Shown here one piece after another: positions 9,369 to 17,995 of a stretch of DNA of 64,000 nucleotides. Source of the DNA: UBA8514 sp034933685 (lineage in GTDB: Bacteria > Bacillota > Clostridia > Lachnospirales > Anaerotignaceae); assembly GCA_034933685.1 (NCBI GenBank), contig JAYFNB010000024.1, positions 1-64,000 on the forward strand. The letters are read 5' to 3'. The position numbers and the translations under genes are program-made. The notes below the pieces were generated by a model, which did not search any database, was not told the origin of the DNA, and saw nothing but the letters and a program-made list of their open reading frames with translations. Position 1 is the first letter of the stretch; every line of letters begins with the position of its first letter.

Positions 9369-9642
9369 AGGTATTTCTCCTTTCGTAGTGATTTATTTTT
9401 TGGAGGCGCTTATTTTGTGTTCCTTTGTTATGAATATATAATAATATCCGCAAATGACGTGCTATTGACCGAAATATGAACGTTGTGTGAAATGTTGATG
9501 TAATCTATGTAAAGAAAGTATATTTATGTATTTGAAGTTTGTTCTTGCATTATAATTGGTGTTATTATACAATATGAAGATGTATGGAGTTGCGACCTTT
9601 TGCAGGCAAAAGCATATTAACAGGCAAACTAGGAGGAAAATT

Positions 9643-10614
9643 ATGTCTTTAAAAAAAATAGCTACCTTATTATTAACAGGTATTTTGACAATGTCATTTA
9701 CTGCGTGCTCAAAAAAAGCGGACACCAGTGTTGAAGCAGGTGAAAAACCAGCGGTGGTATCACCTTCAAAAGGTGCAAGTGATGAGAATATTGTAAAGGG
9801 TGCAGAGTTACTGGAGGCGGCAAAGACAAAGAATGAGGAACTGAAAAGCTACAACGCAGATATGGGTCTTCGTTTTGAGTTTATTAACAATGGCGGAACA
9901 AACAGTGCTGACGTTAAAACAACCATTAAAAGCCTTAGTGAGCCTATGCTTAAACATATTGCAATTGATTCAACAAGCAAAGGACAACCAATTGGTAATT
10001 CTCAATTTTATGTTAAAGAAGAAAACGGAGAAAAAACTATATTCATGCTTTTTCAGGAAAAGTGGTATAAAAGTCCAGTTGATGATGATACACTGTACTA
10101 CCTTTTAGGACAGTATGACATGAAGAATATAACATCTGTTTTTCTTATTGCCTCAAGTGACGCAGTTGCTGTTGAGGAGGAGGAAATTGACGGAGTTAAG
10201 ACAACAAAGGTTGAAGCAATAATCAGTGCTGATCTATTGCCTAATACTCTTATTTATACAGGCGTGTTTGTGGCGGCAGGCATGGCAACCCTTACGGAAG
10301 AATATCTTGCAGGTGTTGATGCTATGATTGTTGATTACTGGATTGATAGTGATGGTAACATTATTAAATATTCATTTGATGCAGGTGTGGCATATCAAAC
10401 AATATCAGATAATTTGTATGCAAAGGTTGAAGGAACCGAAGGATACGAAGATGCACAAAAGCTTGTTGTTAATTCATATGCAATAGAAGTAAAGATGAAA
10501 GATATTAACAAGGCTGAAAGATTTGAAATTGCACAAGATGCACTTAATGCACAGGCAATTGAGGATATGGAAGCTGTGGAAGATGAAACTGCGGCACAGG
10601 AGCAAAGTAATTAA
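9643..10614 (+). CDS. Lipoprotein of LolA/LppX-like fold (DUF6612-like)
   Basis: 323 aa from ATG 9643, chosen because AGGAGGA lies just upstream and the translated N-terminus becomes a clean lipoprotein signal (MSLKKIATLLLTGILTMSFTAC). An in-frame upstream start at 9556 would add a non-signal extension. The mature part begins with a KELLEAAKTKNEELKSYNADM-type helix and then alternating beta strands, the pattern of LolA/LppX-like 'half-barrel' lipoproteins that Clostridia encode in several copies. Exact family and ligand are uncertain. The C-terminus is acidic. It precedes the ABC-F gene by 44 nt. Confidence 0.65.
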   Translation: MSLKKIATLLLTGILTMSFTACSKKADTSVEAGEKPAVVSPSKGASDENIVKGAELLEAAKTKNEELKSYNADMGLRFEFINNGGTNSADVKTTIKSLSEPMLKHIAIDSTSKGQPIGNSQFYVKEENGEKTIFMLFQEKWYKSPVDDDTLYYLLGQYDMKNITSVFLIASSDAVAVEEEEIDGVKTTKVEAIISADLLPNTLIYTGVFVAAGMATLTEEYLAGVDAMIVDYWIDSDGNIIKYSFDAGVAYQTISDNLYAKVEGTEGYEDAQKLVVNSYAIEVKMKDINKAERFEIAQDALNAQAIEDMEAVEDETAAQEQSN

Positions 10615-10658
10615 ATTCTATAGAAAAAAATAAAGATATATGTATAAAGGAGAAAGTT

Positions 10659-12278
10659 ATGATTAGTGCAAATGGAGTTACCTTGCAATACGGAGGAAGA
10701 ACACTTTTTAAAGATGTTAATGTTAATTTCACAAAGGGGAACTGCTACGGACTTATAGGTGCAAACGGAACAGGGAAAAGTACCTTTATTAAAATTCTTT
10801 CAGGGGATATAGAACCTAACAAGGGTTATGTAAGCATTACACCGGGAGAAAGGCTTGCTGTATTAAAGCAGGATCACTTTGAATTTGATGATTTTGATGT
10901 TGTAAAGTGTGTTTTGTATGGTCACAAAAGATTATATGAAATTATGGAGGAAAAAGATGCACTTTATGCCAAGGCAGATTTTAATGATGACGATGGCATA
11001 AGGGTATCCGAGCTCGAGGGAGAATTTGCAGAGCTTGATGGATGGACAGCGGAAAGCGATGCCGAAATTCTTCTCAATGGACTTGGTGTTACAACAGATC
11101 TTCACTACCAAAAGATGAGTGAGCTTACAGGTAACCAGAAAGTAAAGGTACTTTTAGCACAGGCTTTGTTTGGCAACCCGGATATTCTTCTTTTGGATGA
11201 GCCTACAAACCATTTGGACTTAAAGAGCATTAAGTGGCTTGAAGATTTCCTTTTGAATTTTGAAAATACCGTTATTGTTGTATCCCACGACAGACATTTT
11301 ATAAATAAAATATGTACCCATATTGCAGATATTGACTATGGTAAAATTACTATGTTTGTTGGTAACTATGATTTCTGGTATGGTTACACACAGATGACAC
11401 AGCGTCAGTTGAAGGACCAGAACAAGAGAACTGAACAGAAAATGAAGGAATTACAGGAATTTATTCAGCGATTTAGTGCTAATGCTTCAAAAAGCAAACA
11501 AGCTACATCACGTAAAAAACTTCTTGATAACCTTCAGCTTGATAATATAAAGCCATCTTCAAGAAGATACCCATTTGTTAACTTTAAGCAAGACCGTGAG
11601 GTTGGCAATGACCTTTTAGAGGTAAATGGTATTTCTAAAACTGTTGGTGATAGGAAAGTGCTTAACAACGTAAGTTTCCGTATAAATCCAAATGATAAGG
11701 TGGCCTTTGTTGGTAACGACGAGCTTGCTAGAACTACTTTGTTTAAAATAATTATGGGTGAATTAGAACCGGATGAGGGTAGTTTTAAATGGGGCATTAC
11801 CACATCACAGGCATATTTTCCTAAAGACAACAATGAATATTTTGAAGATTGCAATGATTCACTTATAGACTGGTTACGTCCGTTTGCAAAAGACGGGGAA
11901 AAGTATGATGCAGATATTCGTGGCTGGCTTGGAAGAATGCTTTTTAGTGGTGAAGAGGCTACAAAAAGTGCAAAGGTACTTTCAGGTGGTGAAAGAGTAC
12001 GTTGTATGCTTTGTAAGATGATGATTTCAGGAGCAAATGTGCTTATTATGGATGAACCAACAAACCATCTTGACCTTGAGAGTATTACTGCACTTAATGA
12101 GGGGCTTATAGATTTTAAGGGAACTTTACTTTTTGACTCTCATGACCATCAGTTTGTACACACAATTGCAAACAGGGTTATTGAAATTTGTCCTAATGGC
12201 ATTATTGACAGGGTGGAAACCTATGATGAGTATATTGAGGACGAGGTTGTTGAACAATTAAGAGAAAAATTTCAGTAA
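10659..12278 (+). CDS. ABC-F family ATPase, YkpA/YbiT subfamily
   Basis: 539 aa with two ABC domains and no membrane segment. The N-terminus (FTKGNCYGLIGANGTGKST, then PGERLAVLKQDHFEFDD) closely follows B. subtilis YkpA. First domain: Walker A GANGTGKST, signature ELTGNQ, Walker B LLLDEPTNHLDL. A linker of about 80 aa follows (MTQRQLKDQNKRTEQK), the part that inserts into the ribosome in this family. The second domain has VLSGGERVR and LIMDEPTNHLDL, but its Walker A reads GNDELARTT, with Arg where the catalytic Lys is expected. ABC-F proteins act on ribosomes or translation, not transport. Confidence 0.9.
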   Translation: MISANGVTLQYGGRTLFKDVNVNFTKGNCYGLIGANGTGKSTFIKILSGDIEPNKGYVSITPGERLAVLKQDHFEFDDFDVVKCVLYGHKRLYEIMEEKDALYAKADFNDDDGIRVSELEGEFAELDGWTAESDAEILLNGLGVTTDLHYQKMSELTGNQKVKVLLAQALFGNPDILLLDEPTNHLDLKSIKWLEDFLLNFENTVIVVSHDRHFINKICTHIADIDYGKITMFVGNYDFWYGYTQMTQRQLKDQNKRTEQKMKELQEFIQRFSANASKSKQATSRKKLLDNLQLDNIKPSSRRYPFVNFKQDREVGNDLLEVNGISKTVGDRKVLNNVSFRINPNDKVAFVGNDELARTTLFKIIMGELEPDEGSFKWGITTSQAYFPKDNNEYFEDCNDSLIDWLRPFAKDGEKYDADIRGWLGRMLFSGEEATKSAKVLSGGERVRCMLCKMMISGANVLIMDEPTNHLDLESITALNEGLIDFKGTLLFDSHDHQFVHTIANRVIEICPNGIIDRVETYDEYIEDEVVEQLREKFQ

Positions 12279-12349
12279 AGTATGTTATTATATTAGCATT
12301 AGTGAAATAGTTTTTTATTAATTTAGTAAAAGAAAGGGTGTGCCTATTA

Positions 12350-13381
12350 ATGATTAACGGGAAAATCGATTTAAGAAGTGATACGGTTACAGTGCCAACC
12401 CAAAAAATGCGTGATATAATGTATAAGGCAGAAGTCGGCGATGACGTTTATGGTGACGACCCTACTGTTAGCAAGCTTGAAGCGTTAACGGCAAGAATGT
12501 TTGGTAAGGAAGCGGCAATTTATGTTCCGTCTGGAGTAATGAGCAACCAGCTTGCGCTTTTTACTCATGTACAGCGTGGGCAAGAAATTATTTTACCAGA
12601 CAACTGCCATGTGGTTCAGCATGAGGGTGGGGCAGCTGCTTATATTTGCGGAGGACAGTTTAGATGCATTCAGCCTATAAATGGTGAAATGGATTTGACT
12701 GTTGTTGAAAAGTCCATAAGAAAAGACCCTGAAGATATTCACCAAACTTCAACGGCCCTTATTACTTACGAAAATGCTGATTCCGACGGACAGGTAAGAA
12801 GCGTTGAGTATATGGCTAAGGTTAAGGCCTTAGCAGACAAATATGGCATACCTGTTCATATTGATGGCGCAAGAATTTTTAATGCGGCACAAGTTTTGGG
12901 TGTTGATGTTAAGGAACTTGCACCTTATTTTGATACAATTTCTGTTTGTCTATCAAAGGGACTTTGTGCACCTGTTGGTTCAGTTTTAGTTGGCAGCAAT
13001 GAATTTATAAAGAAGGCAATTAGAAAGAGAAAGATACTTGGCGGAGGCATGCGTCAATGCGGAATTATTGCAGCAGCTGGAATTGTTGCCCTTGAGGAAA
13101 TGACTGATCGCCTTAAAGAAGACCATGACAATGCAAAGTATATGGCTGAAAGACTTAGTGAAGTTGAAGGAATTACTGTATTTAAAGATTTGGTACAGAT
13201 AAATATGGTTTTCTTTAAACTTGATGGTTATAAGCTTAACAGCCATGAATTGGTTGAATATATGAAAAAAAATGATGTCATTATTAATGGTGAGGACAAT
13301 GGAACCATGCGTTTTGTAACACACAATTATGTTGATAAAGTCGAAATTGACAAGGTTGTTGAGCTTATGAAGAGAGCATAA
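12350..13381 (+). CDS. ltaE: Low-specificity L-threonine aldolase
   Basis: 343 aa. A PLP fold-type I enzyme that cleaves L-threonine or allo-threonine to glycine and acetaldehyde. Family hallmarks: IDLRSDTVTVPT at the start, VGDDVYGDDPTV, the HIDGARIFNA cofactor-binding motif, and the Schiff-base lysine in SVCLSKGLCAPVGS. ATG 12350 is preferred over the in-frame GTG 12338 because AGAAAGGGTG is correctly placed for it and the protein then starts directly with MINGKIDLRSD. It is followed after 14 nt by a nitroreductase gene in the same direction. Confidence 0.92.
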   Translation: MINGKIDLRSDTVTVPTQKMRDIMYKAEVGDDVYGDDPTVSKLEALTARMFGKEAAIYVPSGVMSNQLALFTHVQRGQEIILPDNCHVVQHEGGAAAYICGGQFRCIQPINGEMDLTVVEKSIRKDPEDIHQTSTALITYENADSDGQVRSVEYMAKVKALADKYGIPVHIDGARIFNAAQVLGVDVKELAPYFDTISVCLSKGLCAPVGSVLVGSNEFIKKAIRKRKILGGGMRQCGIIAAAGIVALEEMTDRLKEDHDNAKYMAERLSEVEGITVFKDLVQINMVFFKLDGYKLNSHELVEYMKKNDVIINGEDNGTMRFVTHNYVDKVEIDKVVELMKRA

Positions 13382-13395
13382 AAGGGGCTGTTTCC

Positions 13396-13965
13396 ATGGA
13401 TTTAAAAGAAGCAATTTACGGAAGAAGAAGCGTTAGGAAATATACTGACCGAGCAATAAGTGATACAGACCTTAATGAAATACTTGAGGCTGGCACATGG
13501 GCTCCGTCGGGCGTTAATCTACAGCCGTGGTATTTTGTTGTTTGCCGAAGCCAAGAGGCTATGATTCGCCTTAATAAAATTATGGGCGGAACAATTTTTG
13601 GACTTACCAAGGTTTTAAATGAAAGGTTTAAATCTAACCCAGAGGTTATTGACGAAACCCTTAATTTTGTTAAAAGCATGGGTGGTGCAAAGGTTTGTAT
13701 TCTTACCTTTTTACAGCGTGATAATTATGACGAAGAACTTGCAGCTATTGAAAGTGCGGCGGCAGCCATGCAAAACATTGTACTTACAGCCTATTCAAAA
13801 GGAATTGCAAGCTGTTGGCTAACAGCACCTTTGCATGTTGAGGATGAATTAAGGGCAGAGTTTGCACCAAATAAAGGCAGACTTATTGCCGCAATTACCT
13901 TGGGATATCCAGCGGTAGAGCCTAAAGCACCAAAAAGAAAAGAAGGAAGAATAACAATTATTTAA
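13396..13965 (+). CDS. Nitroreductase family flavoprotein
   Basis: 189 aa. Begins with the family's FMN-phosphate motif YGRRSVRKYTDRAI, followed by WAPSGVNLQPWYFVV and, in the second half, IESAAAAMQNIVLTAYSKGIASCWL, the pattern of NAD(P)H-dependent FMN nitroreductases. A dimeric cytosolic oxidoreductase; the physiological electron acceptor cannot be read from the sequence. Likely co-transcribed with the threonine aldolase gene, since only 14 nt separate them, and followed by a long hairpin. Confidence 0.88.
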   Translation: MDLKEAIYGRRSVRKYTDRAISDTDLNEILEAGTWAPSGVNLQPWYFVVCRSQEAMIRLNKIMGGTIFGLTKVLNERFKSNPEVIDETLNFVKSMGGAKVCILTFLQRDNYDEELAAIESAAAAMQNIVLTAYSKGIASCWLTAPLHVEDELRAEFAPNKGRLIAAITLGYPAVEPKAPKRKEGRITII

Positions 13966-13986
13966 TACTTAGCTTTGGAAATAAAA

Positions 13987-14032
13987 AGATTTTAAGGCGG
14001 TGATAGCTTTTGCTGTTACCGCCTTAAAATCT
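13987..14032. terminator. Long hairpin, probable terminator after the nitroreductase gene
   Basis: A stem of about 21 bp (AGATTTTAAGGCGGTGATAGC against its near-complement) around a TTTT loop. On the plus strand the U-tract is absent (GAAAAAG follows), while on the minus strand it is followed by TTTTTAT. The stem strength makes transcript ending or 3'-end stabilisation likely, but a classical terminator is clearer for the minus orientation. Confidence 0.55.
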
Positions 14033-14133
14033 GAAAAAGACGAATATGTTCACAATTTGTTAACTAATAAAGATAGATTTTGATATACAATAATATTCGT
14101 TGTTTTATTTAAATATTAGGAGGATATATAAAA

Positions 14134-14946
14134 ATGAAAATGAGCAAAAATAATATTGCACTTATAGTTGCGGCAGTCTGTTTGGTAGGTGCATCAGTTG
14201 GTGCAAAATATATTGATATATCAAATAAAAGCCTAGCTACTGATGAAAAAGTAATAAGCGTAACTGACCCGAGGCAGTTTGTGGCAGTTACAAATGGTAC
14301 TTATGAAAATGGAAAGCTAAAGGTTCGGGTTGAAACCAATGCTCCAAATGGCAGTGAATTTGAAATTTATGCTGCTCATCCAGATATGGAAAAGCCGGAA
14401 ATAATTCCAGTTACAGTAAATAAGGGTGTTGCAGAAGCTGAAATTGATATACCAGAGGGACTTTCAACAAACTTTGTGCAAGCATATGCTGCACTGGATA
14501 TGGATAAACAAGAAGGAAACAACAATCTTGCAAAAGTTAGATATGGACAAAGCGGTGAAAAAATGACTGGTGATATGATTTATTCAACTACCGGAACAAA
14601 CATTGTGGGTGTTTCAGAAATGGGGTATTTTTCATATCCAACAGAAGAGGCGGTTAAAGAGGTGCTTAAAGGTGAATTTGAGCAGTTTATTTATAGTTTA
14701 ACTGTGGGTTATGATGTACTTTTTGATTCTATTCAACCTTCTGCCCAAGGAACATGGGACGAGGTGCATGTTGTGTTTACAGACTATGCACTTGCAGATG
14801 GATGGGAAGCTTTTGATAAAGAAAAAGTAAAATGGCTTTTCGATTTATTTGATTCTTCAATACATGGATACAAAATGGTTGACGAAGATACACCAGTAAA
14901 AATTTACTTTGAAGATACTAAGGGAAATATTTTGGAAGAAAACTAG
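14134..14946 (+). CDS. Exported protein of unknown function
   Basis: 270 aa with an N-terminal hydrophobic segment (NIALIVAAVCLVGASVGAKYI) that may be a signal peptide or membrane anchor; no lipobox Cys. The rest is soluble, with a beta-sandwich-like N-terminal half (YENGKLKVRVETNAPNGSEFEIYAA, VNKGVAEAEIDIPEG) and an alpha/beta C-terminal half. I do not recognise the family. Its AGGAGGA site is well placed, and it is flanked by a hairpin upstream and a terminator downstream, so it is monocistronic. Confidence 0.75.
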   Translation: MKMSKNNIALIVAAVCLVGASVGAKYIDISNKSLATDEKVISVTDPRQFVAVTNGTYENGKLKVRVETNAPNGSEFEIYAAHPDMEKPEIIPVTVNKGVAEAEIDIPEGLSTNFVQAYAALDMDKQEGNNNLAKVRYGQSGEKMTGDMIYSTTGTNIVGVSEMGYFSYPTEEAVKEVLKGEFEQFIYSLTVGYDVLFDSIQPSAQGTWDEVHVVFTDYALADGWEAFDKEKVKWLFDLFDSSIHGYKMVDEDTPVKIYFEDTKGNILEEN

Positions 14947-14958
14947 CATTTTTATATG

Positions 14959-14993
14959 ATAAGGGCGTTCGAATTAGATGCCCTTATTTTTTT
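14959..14993 (+). terminator. Intrinsic terminator after the exported protein gene
   Basis: Stem ATAAGGGC / GCCCTTAT with a 13-nt loop followed by seven T. Lies 12 nt after the stop codon. Confidence 0.85.
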
Positions 14994-15001
14994 GAGGTTT
15001 A

Positions 15002-15030
15002 TTGCATTGACAAAAATAAAGGAGTATAAT
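15002..15030 (+). promoter_or_regulatory. Promoter of the split lysO pair
   Basis: TTGCAT (15002-15007), 17-nt spacer, TATAAT (15025-15030). A TTGACA at 15007-15012 is more consensus but only 12 nt from the -10, too close to be used. The leader before the first lysO gene is about 78 nt, too short for a lysine riboswitch. Confidence 0.55.
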
Positions 15031-15114
15031 GCCTTAGAGGATTTGTGGAGTTTTAGAAATTGCAATTTCATAAATTTGTCATTAAATAGCTTGACTAGAT
15101 TGGACGGATGATGC

Positions 15115-15390
15115 ATGATTTACATAGCTTTAAGCCTTATGGTAGGCTTTGTTGTAGGATTTAAAAGTAACATAAATGAAAAAATGGTTAAAGTAAACAG
15201 CAGAATGCAAACACTGTGTTTAGTTTTACTGATTTTTGTTATGGGTATAGGCATAGGAATGAACAAAGAGGTTCTGAACAATTTATCTACTCTTGGCTTA
15301 AAAGCAATTTTGTTTGCAGTTATTTCAATTGCAGGAAGTGTTTTTGTGGTTTACTTGTTCTCTTTTATTTTGGAAAAGAAGGAGGACTAA
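15115..15390 (+). CDS. LysO-family lysine exporter, N-terminal half (separate polypeptide)
   Basis: 91 aa with three hydrophobic segments (about 3-14, 30-45, 58-82). It matches the N-terminal DUF340 part of the lysine/thialysine exporter LysO (E. coli YbjE, about 300 aa), ending in a short charged tail EKKED. The C-terminal half is encoded by the next gene, which starts 2 nt later. The pair presumably assembles into one exporter. The ribosome site (GGACGGA) is weak. Confidence 0.75.
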   Translation: MIYIALSLMVGFVVGFKSNINEKMVKVNSRMQTLCLVLLIFVMGIGIGMNKEVLNNLSTLGLKAILFAVISIAGSVFVVYLFSFILEKKED

Positions 15391-15392
15391 AA

Positions 15393-15980
15393 ATGAGTTT
15401 GCTTATTGTTATAACACTTACAGCCGGAGTGTTTGCTGGTTTTTTTGTGCCAGTTGAATATAAAGCTATAATAGACCAATTATCTGGGTGGATTTTATAT
15501 TTACTTATATTCTATGTTGGTATTGATATGGGTCTAAATAGGGATATATTTGGCAAAATAAAAAATATGGGAATAAAAATTTTGCTTGTGCCTTTTGGTG
15601 CACTTATAGGCAGTTTTCTTGGTGGAATTATTACATCCTTTTTAGTATCGGAAACTGTTAAAGAAAGCCTTAGTGTTACAATGGGTATGGGTTGGTACAG
15701 CTTTTCAGGAATTCTTATAAGCGATGCAGGTAATCCTGAATTGGGTGCCCTTGCATTTTTAACTAACGTATTCAGAGAAATTTTTGCGTTCATTTTTATA
15801 CCTTTTATTGCAAGAAACATAGGATTTTACAGTGCCGTTGCAACAGGTGGAGCTACGGCTATGGATACTACCCTTGGCGTTATTTCTAGAAATACCAACG
15901 GAAAAATTGCTGTAGTATCGTTTATATCAGGCATGGTTATAACAATGTGTGTACCTATTATTATGCCACTGTTTGTGTAA
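15393..15980 (+). CDS. LysO-family lysine exporter, C-terminal half
   Basis: 195 aa, five or six transmembrane segments. ATG 15393 follows a strong AAGGAGGA and gives MSLLIVITLTAGVFAGFFV; a longer open frame upstream overlaps the previous gene in another frame and is not used. Family hallmarks: FYVGIDMGLNRD, GMGWYSFSGILISDAGNPELGALAFLTNVFREI, ATGGATAMDTTLGVI. In E. coli a single chain combines this region with the preceding half. Separate genes with good ribosome sites argue for a real two-subunit arrangement rather than a frameshift. Confidence 0.85.
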   Translation: MSLLIVITLTAGVFAGFFVPVEYKAIIDQLSGWILYLLIFYVGIDMGLNRDIFGKIKNMGIKILLVPFGALIGSFLGGIITSFLVSETVKESLSVTMGMGWYSFSGILISDAGNPELGALAFLTNVFREIFAFIFIPFIARNIGFYSAVATGGATAMDTTLGVISRNTNGKIAVVSFISGMVITMCVPIIMPLFV

Positions 15981-16011
15981 TATTTGAATTATTATATGGA
16001 GTTGGATAAGT

Positions 16012-16383
16012 ATGGTAATTGGTGTGGGAACTGACATAATTGAAATAGCACGCATTGAAAAAGCTATTACTAAAGATAGTTTTGTAAAAAAATATTTTAC
16101 TGAAAAAGAAATTATATTTTTTAAAAGTAAAAATTGTAAGGCAGAAACCATTGCAGGAAGTTTCTCGGCAAAAGAGGCTGTTTCAAAAGTGCTAGGAACA
16201 GGGTTTTTTTCGTTTGGTGCTATTGATATAGAAATTATGCATGACGACAATGGTGCACCCTACGTTGTGCTAGGTGGCAACGCAAAAACAGTTGCCATTG
16301 AGAAGAAAATAGAAAATATTTGCATTAGTATTTCACACTGCAAGGATTATGCAATTGCCTATGCAGTGGCTGAAGGAGGTTAA
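16012..16383 (+). CDS. acpS: Holo-[acyl-carrier-protein] synthase
   Basis: 123 aa, the usual size. Transfers 4'-phosphopantetheine from CoA to apo-ACP. Motifs: GVGTDIIEIARIEKAI with the Mg-binding Asp, and FSAKEAVSKVLGTGF with the catalytic Glu. First gene of acpS-nnrD/E-gerS-alr, an order related to the B. subtilis acpS-ydcC-alr locus. The next gene starts 3 nt after the stop. Confidence 0.96.
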   Translation: MVIGVGTDIIEIARIEKAITKDSFVKKYFTEKEIIFFKSKNCKAETIAGSFSAKEAVSKVLGTGFFSFGAIDIEIMHDDNGAPYVVLGGNAKTVAIEKKIENICISISHCKDYAIAYAVAEGG

Positions 16384-16386
16384 TGT

Positions 16387-17931
16387 ATGAAGGTAGCAAG
16401 CGGAGCACAAATGCGTGAAATGGACAGACTGACTATTGAGGAAACTGGCATAGCAGGAATAGTTCTTATGGAGAATGCGTCACAAGCTGTTGCAAAGGGA
16501 TGTTTGAAGTACGTTGATCAGTTTAAAAACCCAAAAGTTGCTGTAGTGTGCGGAGGCGGAAATAACGGCGGAGATGGCTTTGCAGTAGCACGAATTTTAA
16601 AATGTAACGGTATAGAAAGCAAAATTATTTTTATAGGCAACGAGAACAAACTAACCGGGGATGCTTTAGTTAATTATAACGTTGCAAAAAAATTTGACAT
16701 TGAGGTTATAACAGATCTTAGTGATTTAGAGTCAGTTTTTGAGAAACAGCACGTTATTATTGATGGAATATTTGGAACGGGTTTTACGGGAGAGCCAAGA
16801 AATCCAGCTGCTGAGGTTATAGAAAAAATAAATCAAAGTGGAAAATATATTATTAGCATAGATATTCCTTCTGGAGTAAATGCGGACACTGGAACTGTTG
16901 CGGAAGTTTGTATAAAAGCGGATGAAACTGTTACATTTGCGTTGCCTAAAATTGGAACAATACTTTATCCCGGAGCAGATTACTGCGGAAAGCTTACAGT
17001 TGCAGATATTTGCATTCCTCATAAAAACGCAGAAAAGGCAGGAGTTAAGTTTAATTTACTCACTAAAAATGAGGCTTGTCAATGGCTTCCAGTGCGCAAT
17101 GCACAAAGCAACAAAGGAACATTTGGAAAGCTATATGTTATTGCAGCTTCGGAAGAAATGACAGGCGCAGGAGTTCTTTGCTGCAAGGCAGGTTACAAAA
17201 GCGGATGTGGTTTGGTGTATGCGTGTATGCCTAAAAAATGTTGTGACATAATGCATGTGCTTGTTCCAGAGGCAGTTGCAAAGCCTATTAAGGACATTGA
17301 AGGGAAAGCATATGAAGACAGTATGGATGGCATTCAAGAAGGACTTGAAAATGCTAAAGCCATTGTAATAGGCCCTGGTATGGGTCAAAGCAAAGGGATA
17401 AGTGCTTTTGTGGAAAAGGTGTTGTTAACAGCAAATGGAAATGTGTTAATTGATGCTGACGGGCTAAATGCAATTGCAAAAAATAAGGATGTTCTTAGAC
17501 AAATGAAACGTACGCCAATTATTACACCTCATCCAGGAGAAATGAGCCGGCTTACAGGCATTAAGGTTAAGGATATACTAAGTGACACCATTGGAACGGC
17601 ATTGAGGTTTGCAGTCAAATATAACACAATTGTTGTACTTAAAGAAGCAAGAACAGTTATTGCCTCTCCTGAAGGGGAGGTATACATTAACACTTCTGGA
17701 AACTGCTCCATGGCAAAGGGTGGTTCTGGTGATGTGCTTAGCGGAATAATAGGTGGCTTGATGGCGCAAGGAATGGACAGTTTTAGGGCGGCAGCCCTTG
17801 GTGTATATGTTCATGGATTTTGTGGAGACTTGGCTTCAGAAAGAATAGGTCACTACGGAGTTTTAGCAGGTGAATTGGCGGAATATGTAGCTTTTTCTAT
17901 GAAGGAACTAGAGCAATTACGTAATAAATAA
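16387..17931 (+). CDS. nnrD: Bifunctional NAD(P)H-hydrate epimerase/dehydratase
   Basis: 514 aa fusion. Residues 1-215 are the YjeF_N epimerase (GGGNNGGDGFAVAR, DGIFGTGFTG, IDIPSGVNADTG); residues 230-510 are the ADP-dependent dehydratase, ribokinase-like (GPGMGQS, LIDADGLNAI, TPHPGEMSRL, KGGSGDVLSGIIGGL). Together they repair hydrated NADH and NADPH. Contains a cluster of Cys residues in the middle (CCKAGYKSGCGLVYACMPKKCC), which is ordinary for the dehydratase of this group as far as I can tell. Preceded by GGAGG and tightly linked to acpS. Confidence 0.95.
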   Translation: MKVASGAQMREMDRLTIEETGIAGIVLMENASQAVAKGCLKYVDQFKNPKVAVVCGGGNNGGDGFAVARILKCNGIESKIIFIGNENKLTGDALVNYNVAKKFDIEVITDLSDLESVFEKQHVIIDGIFGTGFTGEPRNPAAEVIEKINQSGKYIISIDIPSGVNADTGTVAEVCIKADETVTFALPKIGTILYPGADYCGKLTVADICIPHKNAEKAGVKFNLLTKNEACQWLPVRNAQSNKGTFGKLYVIAASEEMTGAGVLCCKAGYKSGCGLVYACMPKKCCDIMHVLVPEAVAKPIKDIEGKAYEDSMDGIQEGLENAKAIVIGPGMGQSKGISAFVEKVLLTANGNVLIDADGLNAIAKNKDVLRQMKRTPIITPHPGEMSRLTGIKVKDILSDTIGTALRFAVKYNTIVVLKEARTVIASPEGEVYINTSGNCSMAKGGSGDVLSGIIGGLMAQGMDSFRAAALGVYVHGFCGDLASERIGHYGVLAGELAEYVAFSMKELEQLRNK

Positions 17932-17995
17932 TTTGGCATAGTTGGCCTGACCTTTTTCGTATAATAGAAGTATAAAAACGAAAAGGGGTATACAT

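Noticed and set aside
9556..9642. N-terminal extension of the 9643 lipoprotein
   Set aside because: No ribosome site, and the signal peptide begins at the ATG after AGGAGGA.
15007..15030. TTGACA paired with TATAAT before lysO
   Set aside because: Only 12 nt apart, too short for sigma-A; the overlapping TTGCAT at 17 nt is used instead.
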